From Anaerolineae bacterium (GTDB taxonomy: Bacteria > Chloroflexota > Anaerolineae > 4572-78 > NAK82): 5,186 nucleotides of DNA. Location: contig JAUVRU010000201.1 in NCBI GenBank assembly GCA_030597485.1, positions 1 to 5,186 of the forward strand, in the 5' to 3' direction. Of the stretch, positions 1 through 5,183 are shown piece after piece; position 1 is the stretch's first letter; each line of letters starts with the position of its first letter. The translations under genes and the position numbers were made by a program. Below the pieces are notes generated by a model. That model was not told the DNA's origin. It saw only the letters and a list, made by a program, of their open reading frames with translations, and made no database searches.

Positions 1-204
1 CTCGTTTTTGGCGTCGTGTAGCTGATTCAGGCCTTCAAGGGCGGTGGCTGGGGTATCGGCCTCCTGGGTGCCCTGAGCATCATCTTTGGCATCGTTCTGC
101 TGGCCAATCCCCTCATCGGCGCTGCAATGCTGCCGTTTGTGTTGGGCGCTTTCGGGGTGGTGGGAGGCATCGTGACGATTGTGGCGGCCTTCACCTCGCG
201 ATAA
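1..204 (+). pseudogene. 3' end of an HdeD/DUF308-type membrane protein, interrupted by TAG
   Basis: Frame 1 reads through from the window edge to TAA at 202-204. After the stop at 19-21 it encodes about 60 residues: LIQAFKGGGWGIGLLG, then two hydrophobic stretches (roughly LSIIFGIVLL and MLPFVLGAFGVVGGIVTIVAA) and a short TSR tail. This small, Gly-rich pattern of paired membrane helices, with a short loop containing NP (ANPLIG), resembles the C-terminus of HdeD/DUF308 family inner-membrane proteins, which are linked to acid stress in enterics and are of unknown role elsewhere. The in-frame TAG lies between family-like residues on both sides (LVFGVV before, LIQAF after), so it looks like a nonsense change or a sequencing error rather than a true end. 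No convincing start with a ribosome binding site follows it. The rest of the gene lies upstream of the window. The family call rests on pattern only. Confidence 0.5.
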
Positions 205-274
205 CGTAAGGCAGAGGTTCACGGCCGGCCACGTTTCCGTGCCTGGCAGTAGAGATAGGATCCTCGTGCCACGT

Positions 275-311
275 GAGGCGGTCGCTGCGTTCCACATGCA
301 GCGACCGCCTC
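275..311 (+). terminator. Strong hairpin, probable terminator of the upstream gene
   Basis: GAGGCGGTCGCTGC (275-288) and its exact reverse complement (298-311) form a perfect 14-bp GC-rich stem with a 9-nt loop. It lies 70 bp after the HdeD-like stop codon. Only three T residues follow (312-314), so the U-tract is weak on the plus strand. It separates the upstream gene from the ferritin promoter region. Termination is inferred from position and stability. Confidence 0.6.
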
Positions 312-416
312 TTTGCCTCCGGCGGTCCCGCCTGGGATAGGGGCGGGAACGGTCGTCGCACAGGGAAGAGCCAGTGCGGCGGATCTCAGCCGGCTCGGCG
401 CCACTTTGATCATGTA

Positions 417-459
417 GATGGATGATATGGCCGGAATCGATGGACGACATCACCGGAAT
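417..459. repeat. Imperfect two-copy tandem repeat, 22-bp period, upstream of the promoter
   Basis: Positions 417-437 and 439-459 match at 17 of 21 bases and share GATGGA at the start and CCGGAAT at the end. The 22-bp period is about two helical turns, so both copies face the same side of the DNA. The second copy ends 35 bp before the -35 box at 495. This spacing suits a two-site activator, but no known regulator consensus was recognised. It could also be a chance duplication. Confidence 0.4.
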
Positions 460-494
460 ATGCAGAAAACGGGCAATCTGTCTGGTCCAGGCAC

Positions 495-523
495 TTGACA
501 AGGAATCATTATCATGTTATAAT
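495..523 (+). promoter_or_regulatory. Consensus sigma70 promoter of the ferritin/PerR cluster
   Basis: TTGACA (495-500) and TATAAT (518-523) are both perfect consensus hexamers separated by the ideal 17 bp, and TGT at 515-517 gives an extended -10. Transcription should begin near 529-531. The stretch from 501 to 531 is a sharp AT-rich island in GC-rich DNA. Such a strong promoter would need repression, which fits the PerR-type box that overlaps its -10. The first clear gene downstream is ferritin at 773, leaving a leader of about 240 nt. Confidence 0.85.
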
Positions 524-531
524 CATTCTAA
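503..531. promoter_or_regulatory. PerR/Fur-family operator overlapping the -10 and start site
   Basis: TTATAATCATTCTAA (517-531) matches the Bacillus PerR box TTATAATNATTATAA at 13 of 14 defined positions; only 528 differs. An overlapping inverted repeat is also present: GAATCATTAT (503-512) and ATAATCATTC (519-528), 9 of 10 paired with a 6-bp centre. Read on the minus strand, the left part gives TGATAAT, a Fur-type half-site, so two repressor dimers might bind. The site covers the -10 and the predicted start, where bound repressor would block RNA polymerase. A PerR-like gene lies in the same cluster at 1396-1842, so autoregulation is likely by inference. Confidence 0.75.
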
Positions 532-772
532 AGACAGAGGCGAACCTAATGCGATTCCTGTCTCTTTGCAGAATCACTCTTATGCACAACTCGAAGGTTG
601 GCGGCATTGCAGTCGGGTGCGGGCCCAGGCAATCCCTGACCTGGGAGGCAGTGAGACAATACCATCCGAGAATCGATTTCAGAGGTGAGTGTCCGTATTG
701 GATTGTTGGACGCACAGGCGCTCCTGAGTTGTGAAAACCCAGACGTCAAGTATCGGCAAAGGAGAAACCACC
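531..772 (+). other. Long 5' leader between promoter and ferritin; no convincing gene
   Basis: If transcription starts near 530, the ferritin mRNA has a leader of about 240 nt. It holds small hairpins: GATTC (553-557) with GAATC (571-575), extended by a TG:CA pair after a bulge, and CCCAGG (624-629) with CCTGGG (640-645). No known riboswitch core was recognised. An ATG at 549 preceded by AGAGG (536-540) opens a 61-codon frame ending at 732-734, 38 nt before the ferritin start. Its predicted peptide has no recognisable domain, so it is recorded only as a possible leader ORF. A second promoter closer to ferritin was looked for and not seen. Confidence 0.45.
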
Positions 773-1285
773 ATGCTGAGCAGAACAATGCAAGATGCGA
801 TCAATGAGCAGATCAAGAACGAACTGTATTCCGCCTACCTGTACCTGTCAATGTCAGCCTACTGTGAATCGCTCAACCTTCCGGGCTTTGCGAATTGGAT
901 GCGTATGCAGGCACAGGAGGAAGTAGGACACGCGATGAAGTTCTACGAGTCTGTCCACGGCCGAGGGGGGCGCGTGGTTCTTCTGGCCATTGACCAGCCG
1001 CCGGCCGAATTCCAGTCGCCGCTTGACGTCTTTGAGGAGACGCTCGAGCACGAGCAGAAGGTGACGGCCATGATCAACAATCTCTACGAACTGGCGATTC
1101 AGGAGAAAGATTACGCCAGCCAGGTTCTGTTGCAGTGGTTCGTGACAGAACAGGTCGAGGAGGAGGACAGCGCGACGAAAGTCATCGACACCCTGAAAAT
1201 GGTGGGAGACAGTCGCCAGGCGCTTCTCATGTTGGACAGAGAGCTGGGTGGGCGGCAGGCGCCCCAGGCGAACGAAGAAGCGTGA
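773..1285 (+). CDS. ftnA: Bacterial non-haem ferritin (FtnA type)
   Basis: This 170-residue protein should assemble into the 24-subunit cytoplasmic shell that oxidises Fe2+ and stores it as ferric mineral. The diiron ferroxidase ligands sit at the same positions as in E. coli FtnA: E17, E50, H53, E94, Q127 and E130, with Y24 nearby. E49, E126 and E129 could form the third (C) iron site. The motifs [20 protein letters not shown] and TEQVEEE are typical. No haem-binding Met of bacterioferritin is seen at the expected place (residue 52 is Gly). The ATG at 773 is chosen because AAAGGAG (758-764) lies 8 nt upstream; a GTG at 731 would add 14 residues that do not belong to the family and lacks such a site. 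It is the first gene after the PerR-boxed promoter, so peroxide-induced expression is inferred. It lowers free iron when O2 appears. Confidence 0.95.
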   Translation: MLSRTMQDAINEQIKNELYSAYLYLSMSAYCESLNLPGFANWMRMQAQEEVGHAMKFYESVHGRGGRVVLLAIDQPPAEFQSPLDVFEETLEHEQKVTAMINNLYELAIQEKDYASQVLLQWFVTEQVEEEDSATKVIDTLKMVGDSRQALLMLDRELGGRQAPQANEEA

Positions 1286-1301
1286 TGGGTGATTCTACCC
1301 A

Positions 1302-1345
1302 GAAGTCCTGGTGCCCGGGTCTTCGACGCCTGTACGGCGGGGCGT
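1302..1345 (+). other. Two hairpins in the ferritin-perR gap, possible partial terminator or processing site
   Basis: The first hairpin pairs 1302-1311 with 1315-1324: GAAG with CTTC, one T-T mismatch (1306/1320), then CCTGG with CCGGG including one G-T wobble, around a TGC triloop. The second pairs ACGCC (1326-1330) with GGCGT (1341-1345), or alternatively CGCC (1327-1330) with GGCG (1336-1339), and is followed by TTTCCCTT. The T-tract is poor. A partial stop here would give more ferritin than regulator from one transcript. That role is inferred. Confidence 0.4.
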
Positions 1346-1395
1346 TTCCCTTCGTGTCTACCTCCCGGAAGTAGCATCCCAAGCGGAGGAGTGGT

Positions 1396-1842
1396 ATGCC
1401 CACGGTAGACGGTCTGTGCGCAGAAATGAGGGCCCAGGGCCGCCGGGTGACGCCCCAGCGGCGAGCCATCATTCGGGTCCTGCAGGGGAATGAGGGTGAA
1501 CACCGCACTGCCGAGCAGATCTTCACCCGGGTGCGGTCAATGAGTCCCGACATGTCGCCGGCTACGGTGTACAACACCCTACACGAGTTGGTGGAGATGG
1601 GCGCGTTGCTGGAACTTGACCTGGGACTGGGACAGCGACGCTACGACATCAGCACGCCAGATCACGCTCACCTGGTCTGCCTGGAGTGGGGTCGCGTGGA
1701 GGACATACCCTGCTGTGATGAGGCGTTGACGCTCCCGCCCGAGTACGAGCATGGGTTTCGGGTGGTGGATTGCAGGGTTGTCTTTCGTGGCTATTGCCCC
1801 GCTTGCGCTTTCCCGGAGGAAGGCCAAGAAGGGGCTTCATAA
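1396..1842 (+). CDS. perR: PerR-type Fur-family metal-dependent peroxide-sensing repressor
   Basis: This 148-residue protein has the Fur fold. The N-terminal winged helix (residues about 1-80) includes [12 protein letters not shown] and the recognition helix [12 protein letters not shown] (54-65), followed by a dimerisation and metal domain. All five Bacillus PerR regulatory-site ligands are present one position earlier: H36, D84, H90, H92 and D103. Asp at both 84 and 103 favours PerR, where Fe2+-driven oxidation of a His abolishes DNA binding, over Fur or Zur. The structural zinc site is odd: C95, C134 and C137 are present, but the fourth Cys is W98 (CLEW instead of CxxC). C106, C107 and C126 are extra cysteines that might substitute. 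GGAGG (1385-1389) lies 6 nt before the ATG. A PerR box sits on the cluster promoter, so the likely targets are this cluster and its own gene. Assignment to the Fur family is very secure; PerR function is inferred from the ligands. Confidence 0.88.
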   Translation: MPTVDGLCAEMRAQGRRVTPQRRAIIRVLQGNEGEHRTAEQIFTRVRSMSPDMSPATVYNTLHELVEMGALLELDLGLGQRRYDISTPDHAHLVCLEWGRVEDIPCCDEALTLPPEYEHGFRVVDCRVVFRGYCPACAFPEEGQEGAS

Positions 1843-1855
1843 GCTAAGCTTATCA
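1837..1855. promoter_or_regulatory. 19-bp palindrome across the perR stop, candidate internal operator
   Basis: TCATAAGCTAAGCTTATCA is symmetric about A1846. The inner 7-1-7 part (1839-1853, ATAAGCT-A-AGCTTAT) is perfect, the next pair mismatches and the outer T/A pair matches. The 7-1-7 geometry and 19-bp length equal those of Fur-family boxes, and the minus strand reads TGATAAG, but the core bases differ from the PerR consensus. It contains the perR TAA stop (1840-1842) and lies just before the rubredoxin ribosome binding site. No clear -35/-10 pair was seen here, so it may act in RNA as a small hairpin instead. Confidence 0.4.
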
Positions 1856-1876
1856 TTGAGACAGGAGGAAAGAACA

Positions 1877-2038
1877 ATGGACAAGTGGGAATGCACGGTA
1901 TGCGGCTACATCTACGACCCGGAGAAGGGAGACCCCGATAACGACATCGAACCTGGCACGCCCTTCGAGGCGTTGCCCGACGACTGGGTCTGCCCAGAGT
2001 GCGGCGTGGGCAAAGAAGACTTTGAGAAGGTGGAGTGA
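1877..2038 (+). CDS. rub: Rubredoxin
   Basis: This 53-residue cytoplasmic electron carrier has a single Fe(Cys)4 centre. The ligands are C6 and C9 ([10 protein letters not shown]) and C39 and C42 ([11 protein letters not shown]). The family residues W4, Y11, Y13, P15, G18, D19, P20, P26, G27, F30, P34, W37 and P40 are in place, and the length matches the usual 52-54. The start is ATG 1877 with AGGAGG (1863-1868) 8 nt upstream; the frame stays open back to 1751 inside perR, but that extension is not rubredoxin. Its TGA is followed after one base by the fprA ATG, so the two are probably translationally coupled. It should carry electrons from the reductase at 3239-4462 to the flavodiiron protein and probably to rubrerythrin. 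Confidence 0.97.
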   Translation: MDKWECTVCGYIYDPEKGDPDNDIEPGTPFEALPDDWVCPECGVGKEDFEKVE

Positions 2039-2039
2039 T

Positions 2040-3230
2040 ATGACTCCGAGAAAGATCCAAACTGGCATCCACTGGGTGGGAGCGATTGACTGGGACCGCA
2101 GACTATTTGACGATCTCATTCCGCTCCCTGATGGTACCAGTTACAACGCATATTTGATCGAGGGAAGCGAGAAAACGGCACTGATAGACACCGTCGATCC
2201 CACCATGTCACACGTTCTGCTCAATCATCTGGATCACCTGGGCGCTGAGCGCATTGATTACGTCATCGCCAATCATGCCGAGCAGGACCATTCGGGCACG
2301 CTCCCGCAGATTCTCAACAGATACCCCACAGCACAAGTTGTCGCCACGCCCAAGTGTAAGGGGATGCTGGCAGACCTGGGGCTGGCCCCTCCAGACCAGG
2401 TTCTGGCGGTGGACGACGGCGCAACGCTATCGTTAGGTGGGAGAACGCTCGAATTCATCCACGCGCCGTGGGTTCATTGGCCCGAGACCATGCTGACCTA
2501 CCTGCGGGAGGACAAAATCCTCTTCCCCTGCGACTTCTTCGGGTCCCACCTGGCCTCTACCGACCTGTACGCTGCCGATGAAGGGCAAGTCTACCAGGCG
2601 GCCAAGCGGTACTATGCGGAAATCATGATGCCGTTTCGCCGGATCATCCAAAAGCACCTGAAAAGGCTGGAGAGCTACGAAATCGCTCTGATCGCCCCCA
2701 GTCACGGCCCGATGTACAGCCGGCCGGAGTTTATTCTGGAGGCGTACCGCGACTGGGTTCTGGGCGACCCAAAAAACGTCGTCGTACTGCCCTACATCTC
2801 TATGCACGGCAGCACGCGTATGATGGTGAACCATCTGGTGGATGCTCTGGTCGAGAGGGGTGTGACGGTAAAACTGTTCAACGTGGCTGTCACCGACATC
2901 GGGGAACTGGCTATGGCGCTGGTGGACGCCGCCACCATCGTGATTGGGTCACCCACGGTTTCGACCGGCGCACATCCCAACGTTGTGTATGCGACCTATC
3001 TGGCGAACGCGCTGCGTCCCAAAGCAAAATTCGCCTCGATTATCGGTTCCTATGGCTGGGGCGGCAAGATGGTCGAGCAAATCACAGGCCTGATCCCCAA
3101 TCTGAAAGTGGAGTTGCTGGACCCGGTCATAGTCCGGGGTCATCCTACGGACAAGGATTTGGCGGCTTTGGACAAGTTGGCGGCCGACATTGCAGAAAAA
3201 CACAGCACTTTGAGCCTGGCTGAAGAGTAA
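2040..3230 (+). CDS. fprA: Flavodiiron protein (A-type flavoprotein, rubredoxin:oxygen oxidoreductase)
   Basis: This 396-residue soluble enzyme reduces O2 to water without releasing peroxide; some members reduce NO. The N-terminal metallo-beta-lactamase domain (about 1-245) carries the diiron ligands H79, E81 and D83 in HAEQDHSG, then H146, D165 and H222 (APSHGPMY). The C-terminal flavodoxin domain (about 246-396) shows the FMN loops SMHGSTR (254-260), GSPTVSTGAHP (303-313) and GSYGWGG (336-342). It ends without an extra rubredoxin or flavin reductase domain, so it is a class A enzyme that needs a separate electron donor, and rubredoxin lies directly upstream. The start ATG 2040 follows GGTGGAG (2029-2035); an in-frame TTG at 2022 would only add residues overlapping rubredoxin. 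The reductase gene follows after 8 nt. O2 versus NO preference cannot be told from the sequence. Confidence 0.96.
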   Translation: MTPRKIQTGIHWVGAIDWDRRLFDDLIPLPDGTSYNAYLIEGSEKTALIDTVDPTMSHVLLNHLDHLGAERIDYVIANHAEQDHSGTLPQILNRYPTAQVVATPKCKGMLADLGLAPPDQVLAVDDGATLSLGGRTLEFIHAPWVHWPETMLTYLREDKILFPCDFFGSHLASTDLYAADEGQVYQAAKRYYAEIMMPFRRIIQKHLKRLESYEIALIAPSHGPMYSRPEFILEAYRDWVLGDPKNVVVLPYISMHGSTRMMVNHLVDALVERGVTVKLFNVAVTDIGELAMALVDAATIVIGSPTVSTGAHPNVVYATYLANALRPKAKFASIIGSYGWGGKMVEQITGLIPNLKVELLDPVIVRGHPTDKDLAALDKLAADIAEKHSTLSLAEE

Positions 3231-3238
3231 GGAATCCA

Positions 3239-4462
3239 ATGGGAAAATACGTAATCGTCGGCAACGGCGTTGCCGGCGTGACGGCAGCGCGGGCCGTTGT
3301 CTCAGCTGATCCTGCTGCCGAACTGCACGTCTACGGTGCGGAGCCCTATCCCTATTATCGCCGTCCTCTGCTGTGGGAGTTCATCGCCGGGCAGACCGAG
3401 CAAGATGCGCTCTACTTCCGATCGCCAGACTGGTACGCTGAGCGCAGCATTCATCTGCATCTGGGAATCGAAGTCGTTGAGCTCGACACCAGCGCCCACC
3501 GTCTTGCACTGACCAACGGGGCGACGGTAGAATATGATCGTCTGCTGCTCGCCACGGGAGGGCGCCCCTTCGTGCCTCCTTGCCAGGGAGTGGACAAAGA
3601 AGGCGTCTTCGCATTGCGCACCCTGGAGGACGCACTGGCCATCAAGGCGTACGCGCGGCAAGTTTCCACGGCCGTAGTCATCGGTGGAGGGCTGCTGGGG
3701 CTGGAAACGGCACGGGCGCTGCGTACTGCCGGTCTGGAGGTGACGGTGGTTGAGTTCTTCCCCCACCTGCTGCCGCGCCAACTGGACGTTGAGGGCGCAG
3801 AGGTTCTGCAATCGCTGCTGGAAGCGCAGGGGCTGGGGATAATCACCGGCGGGACGACGGAGGCCATCTTGGGTAAGGGGCGGGCCGACGGTATCCGGCT
3901 TGAGGACGGGCGCCAGGTAGCAGGCGAACTGGTGCTCTTCTCGACCGGTATCCGGTCGCAGGTGACATTGGCCCAGACGGCGGGACTGGAAGTGAACCGG
4001 GGCATCGTCGTGGATGAGCACCTGCAAACCAGCACACAGGACGTCTTCGCCGCCGGCGACATAGCCGAATTCGGGGGACAGGTCTACGGGATAATCCCGT
4101 CTGCCGTCGAGCAGGCCAGAGTGGCGGCGGCCAATATGGTCACACCCGGCAGTGCTACGTATGCCGGCACGCTTCCCGCCACTACGCTGAAATTCGCCGG
4201 GGCGGAGTTGGCCTCGTTGGGGGAATGTCTAGCAGAGGGGGACGAATATCGCCCATTGCGGCATGTGGATCTGGCGGCCGGATGCTACCGCAAGGCCGTG
4301 CTGCGCGAAGGGCGCATCGTGGGCGCGATTCTGCTCAACGACAAGGAGCGTGTGAGACCTACCACGCAGCTCATCGAGCGGGGTGTGGATGTCTCGGTCC
4401 ATACCGACCATCTGCTGGATGACGACCTGGATCTGAGGTCGTTACTGCGCGAAACGCATTGA
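3239..4462 (+). CDS. nroR: NADH:rubredoxin oxidoreductase-like FAD flavoprotein
   Basis: This 407-residue protein belongs to the pyridine nucleotide-disulphide oxidoreductase fold but has no CxxC redox pair, as in rubredoxin reductases and nitrite reductase NirB-type FAD domains. The FAD-binding motif is VGNGVAG (7-13), the NAD(P) motif is IGGGLLGLETA (148-158), LLLATGGRP (102-110) is the linking motif and FAAGDIAE (271-278) supplies the second FAD contact through D275. E173 at the end of the second NAD-domain strand suggests NADH rather than NADPH. The last ~90 residues are a C-terminal domain of the kind found in rubredoxin reductases. TAAGGA (3228-3233) gives a ribosome binding site 5 nt before the ATG. 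Lying between the flavodiiron and rubrerythrin genes, and in the same run as rubredoxin, it most likely reduces that rubredoxin. The exact acceptor is inferred; it could reduce another small redox protein. Confidence 0.88.
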   Translation: MGKYVIVGNGVAGVTAARAVVSADPAAELHVYGAEPYPYYRRPLLWEFIAGQTEQDALYFRSPDWYAERSIHLHLGIEVVELDTSAHRLALTNGATVEYDRLLLATGGRPFVPPCQGVDKEGVFALRTLEDALAIKAYARQVSTAVVIGGGLLGLETARALRTAGLEVTVVEFFPHLLPRQLDVEGAEVLQSLLEAQGLGIITGGTTEAILGKGRADGIRLEDGRQVAGELVLFSTGIRSQVTLAQTAGLEVNRGIVVDEHLQTSTQDVFAAGDIAEFGGQVYGIIPSAVEQARVAAANMVTPGSATYAGTLPATTLKFAGAELASLGECLAEGDEYRPLRHVDLAAGCYRKAVLREGRIVGAILLNDKERVRPTTQLIERGVDVSVHTDHLLDDDLDLRSLLRETH

Positions 4463-4493
4463 GACTCAAATCACATTCAAGGAGGCACACCAA

Positions 4494-4997
4494 ATGCGCA
4501 AGATGACACAAGCCAATCTGGAAGCAGCTTTTGCCGGCGAAAGCCAGGCGCACATGAGATATTTGATCTTCGCCGACAAGGCAGAGCGCGAGGGATTGCC
4601 GGGCGTGGCGCGGCTCTTTCAGGCCATTGCCTATGCCGAGCAGGTGCACGCCACCAATCACTTCAAGACGCTGGGGAACATGGGCAAGACAACGGACAAC
4701 CTGGGAGCGGCCATCGGCGGTGAGACCTACGAAGTCGAGGAGATGTATCCCGCTTTTACCGCCGTGGCCGAATTGCAGGAGGAGAAGGCCGCCATCCGCT
4801 CCAACAATTGGGCGCTGGAGGCAGAGAAAATCCACGCCGAGATGTACGGCGGGGCCAAGACCGCAGTGGAGACCGGGAAGGACGCCGACGTGGGGCAAGT
4901 GTACGTCTGCTCCGTCTGTGGCTGGACCGGGGAGGGCGAACCGCCAGACGAGTGTCCGCTGTGCAAGGCCAAGAGAGAGAAGTTTGTCACCTTCTAA
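4494..4997 (+). CDS. rbr: Rubrerythrin (diiron peroxidase with C-terminal rubredoxin domain)
   Basis: This 167-residue cytoplasmic protein reduces H2O2 to water using electrons from rubredoxin. The N-terminal four-helix ferritin-like domain (about 1-125) shows E16 in FAGESQAHMRY, E49 and H52 in AEQVH, the EMYP turn (83-86), E93 and E96, and E111 with H114 in AEKIHAEMY. These are the expected diiron ligands, with E93/E96 assigned by pattern. The C-terminal rubredoxin-like Fe(Cys)4 domain uses C139/C142 (CSVCGW) and C154/C157 (CPLCKA). The length fits short rubrerythrins rather than the 191-residue Desulfovibrio protein. AAGGAGG (4479-4485) lies 8 nt before the ATG. It follows the reductase by 31 nt and is probably the last gene of the operon. 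The TAA stop lies inside a 6-bp direct repeat that flanks the palindromic element downstream; the coding sequence is intact. Confidence 0.97.
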   Translation: MRKMTQANLEAAFAGESQAHMRYLIFADKAEREGLPGVARLFQAIAYAEQVHATNHFKTLGNMGKTTDNLGAAIGGETYEVEEMYPAFTAVAELQEEKAAIRSNNWALEAEKIHAEMYGGAKTAVETGKDADVGQVYVCSVCGWTGEGEPPDECPLCKAKREKFVTF

Positions 4998-4999
4998 CC

Positions 5000-5119
5000 T
5001 GGACTTTGTCCATTTCACCAATGCCACTATATCTTGCGGAGCAAGGCATCCCCAGATGCCGTATCTCGTGGCCACATTTGCATCTGGGGATGCAAACTCC
5101 TCGAATGGACACAGTCCAC
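5000..5119. repeat. Nested inverted-repeat element with flanking CTAACC repeats, MITE-like
   Basis: The outer arms TGGACTTTGTCCATT (5000-5014) and AATGGACACAGTCCA (5104-5118) are reverse complements at 14 of 15 bases. The inner arms GCATCCCCAGATGC (5046-5059) and GCATCTGGGGATGC (5080-5093) are perfect reverse complements. Each arm is also a small hairpin by itself (5-bp stem, 3-4-nt loop), and another, CTTGC-GGA-GCAAG, lies at 5033-5045. CTAACC occurs directly before (4994-4999) and directly after (5120-5125), like a target-site duplication. No ORF of note is inside. This suggests a small non-autonomous transposable or palindromic repeat inserted at the rubrerythrin stop. It could also act as the operon's 3' end structure, though no T-tract follows. 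No named family was recognised. Confidence 0.6.
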
Positions 5120-5126
5120 CTAACCA

Positions 5127-5183
5127 CTTGTGGGGGCAAGAGACAACCGCTCCGATTGCCTCACATAGAACGGATGGTTTCTC
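5127..5183. repeat. Further hairpins downstream of the nested element
   Basis: CTTGT (5127-5131) pairs with GCAAG (5136-5140) with one G-T wobble and a 4-nt loop. Next, GAGA (5140-5143), AACC (5145-5148) and CCG (5152-5154) pair with CGG (5171-5173), GGTT (5176-5179) and TCTC (5180-5183), giving an 11-bp stem with one bulge, an internal loop and a 16-nt loop. No gene is seen here. If the preceding element is an insertion, the first hairpin would originally have followed the rubrerythrin stop closely and may be part of its old 3' end. It is weak as a terminator because no T-run follows. Confidence 0.3.

Noticed and set aside
219..413. 64-codon minus-strand frame over the terminator hairpin
   Set aside because: There is no ribosome binding site upstream of its start, and the Ala/Pro-rich translation passes through the hairpin.
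422..688. 88-codon plus-strand frame across the promoter
   Set aside because: It spans the promoter and operator, so it could not be translated from that transcript, and the peptide has no domain features.
731..772. GTG start extending ferritin by 14 residues
   Set aside because: The extra residues do not belong to ferritins, while ATG 773 has AAAGGAG at ideal spacing and gives exact FtnA numbering of the iron ligands.
531..772. Riboswitch in the ferritin leader
   Set aside because: Local stems exist, but no conserved core of a known class (for example cobalamin) could be matched by eye.
1751..1876. Upstream extension of the rubredoxin frame
   Set aside because: It overlaps perR in another frame; ATG 1877 has its own AGGAGG and gives a full-length 53-residue rubredoxin.
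3302..4062. Two long minus-strand frames (241 and 203 codons) over the NADH-dependent reductase
   Set aside because: They overlap each other and a well-supported flavoprotein gene, and the translations show low-complexity Ser/Pro/Arg composition with no motifs.
4371..5075. 234-codon open frame on the minus strand over rubrerythrin
   Set aside because: It is antisense to a clear rubrerythrin gene, has no recognisable domain and arises from the codon pattern of the opposite strand.
5046..5093. Classical rho-independent terminator after rubrerythrin
   Set aside because: The stem is perfect, but the loop is 20 nt and it is followed by AAACTCC rather than a T-tract; the nested repeat explanation fits better.
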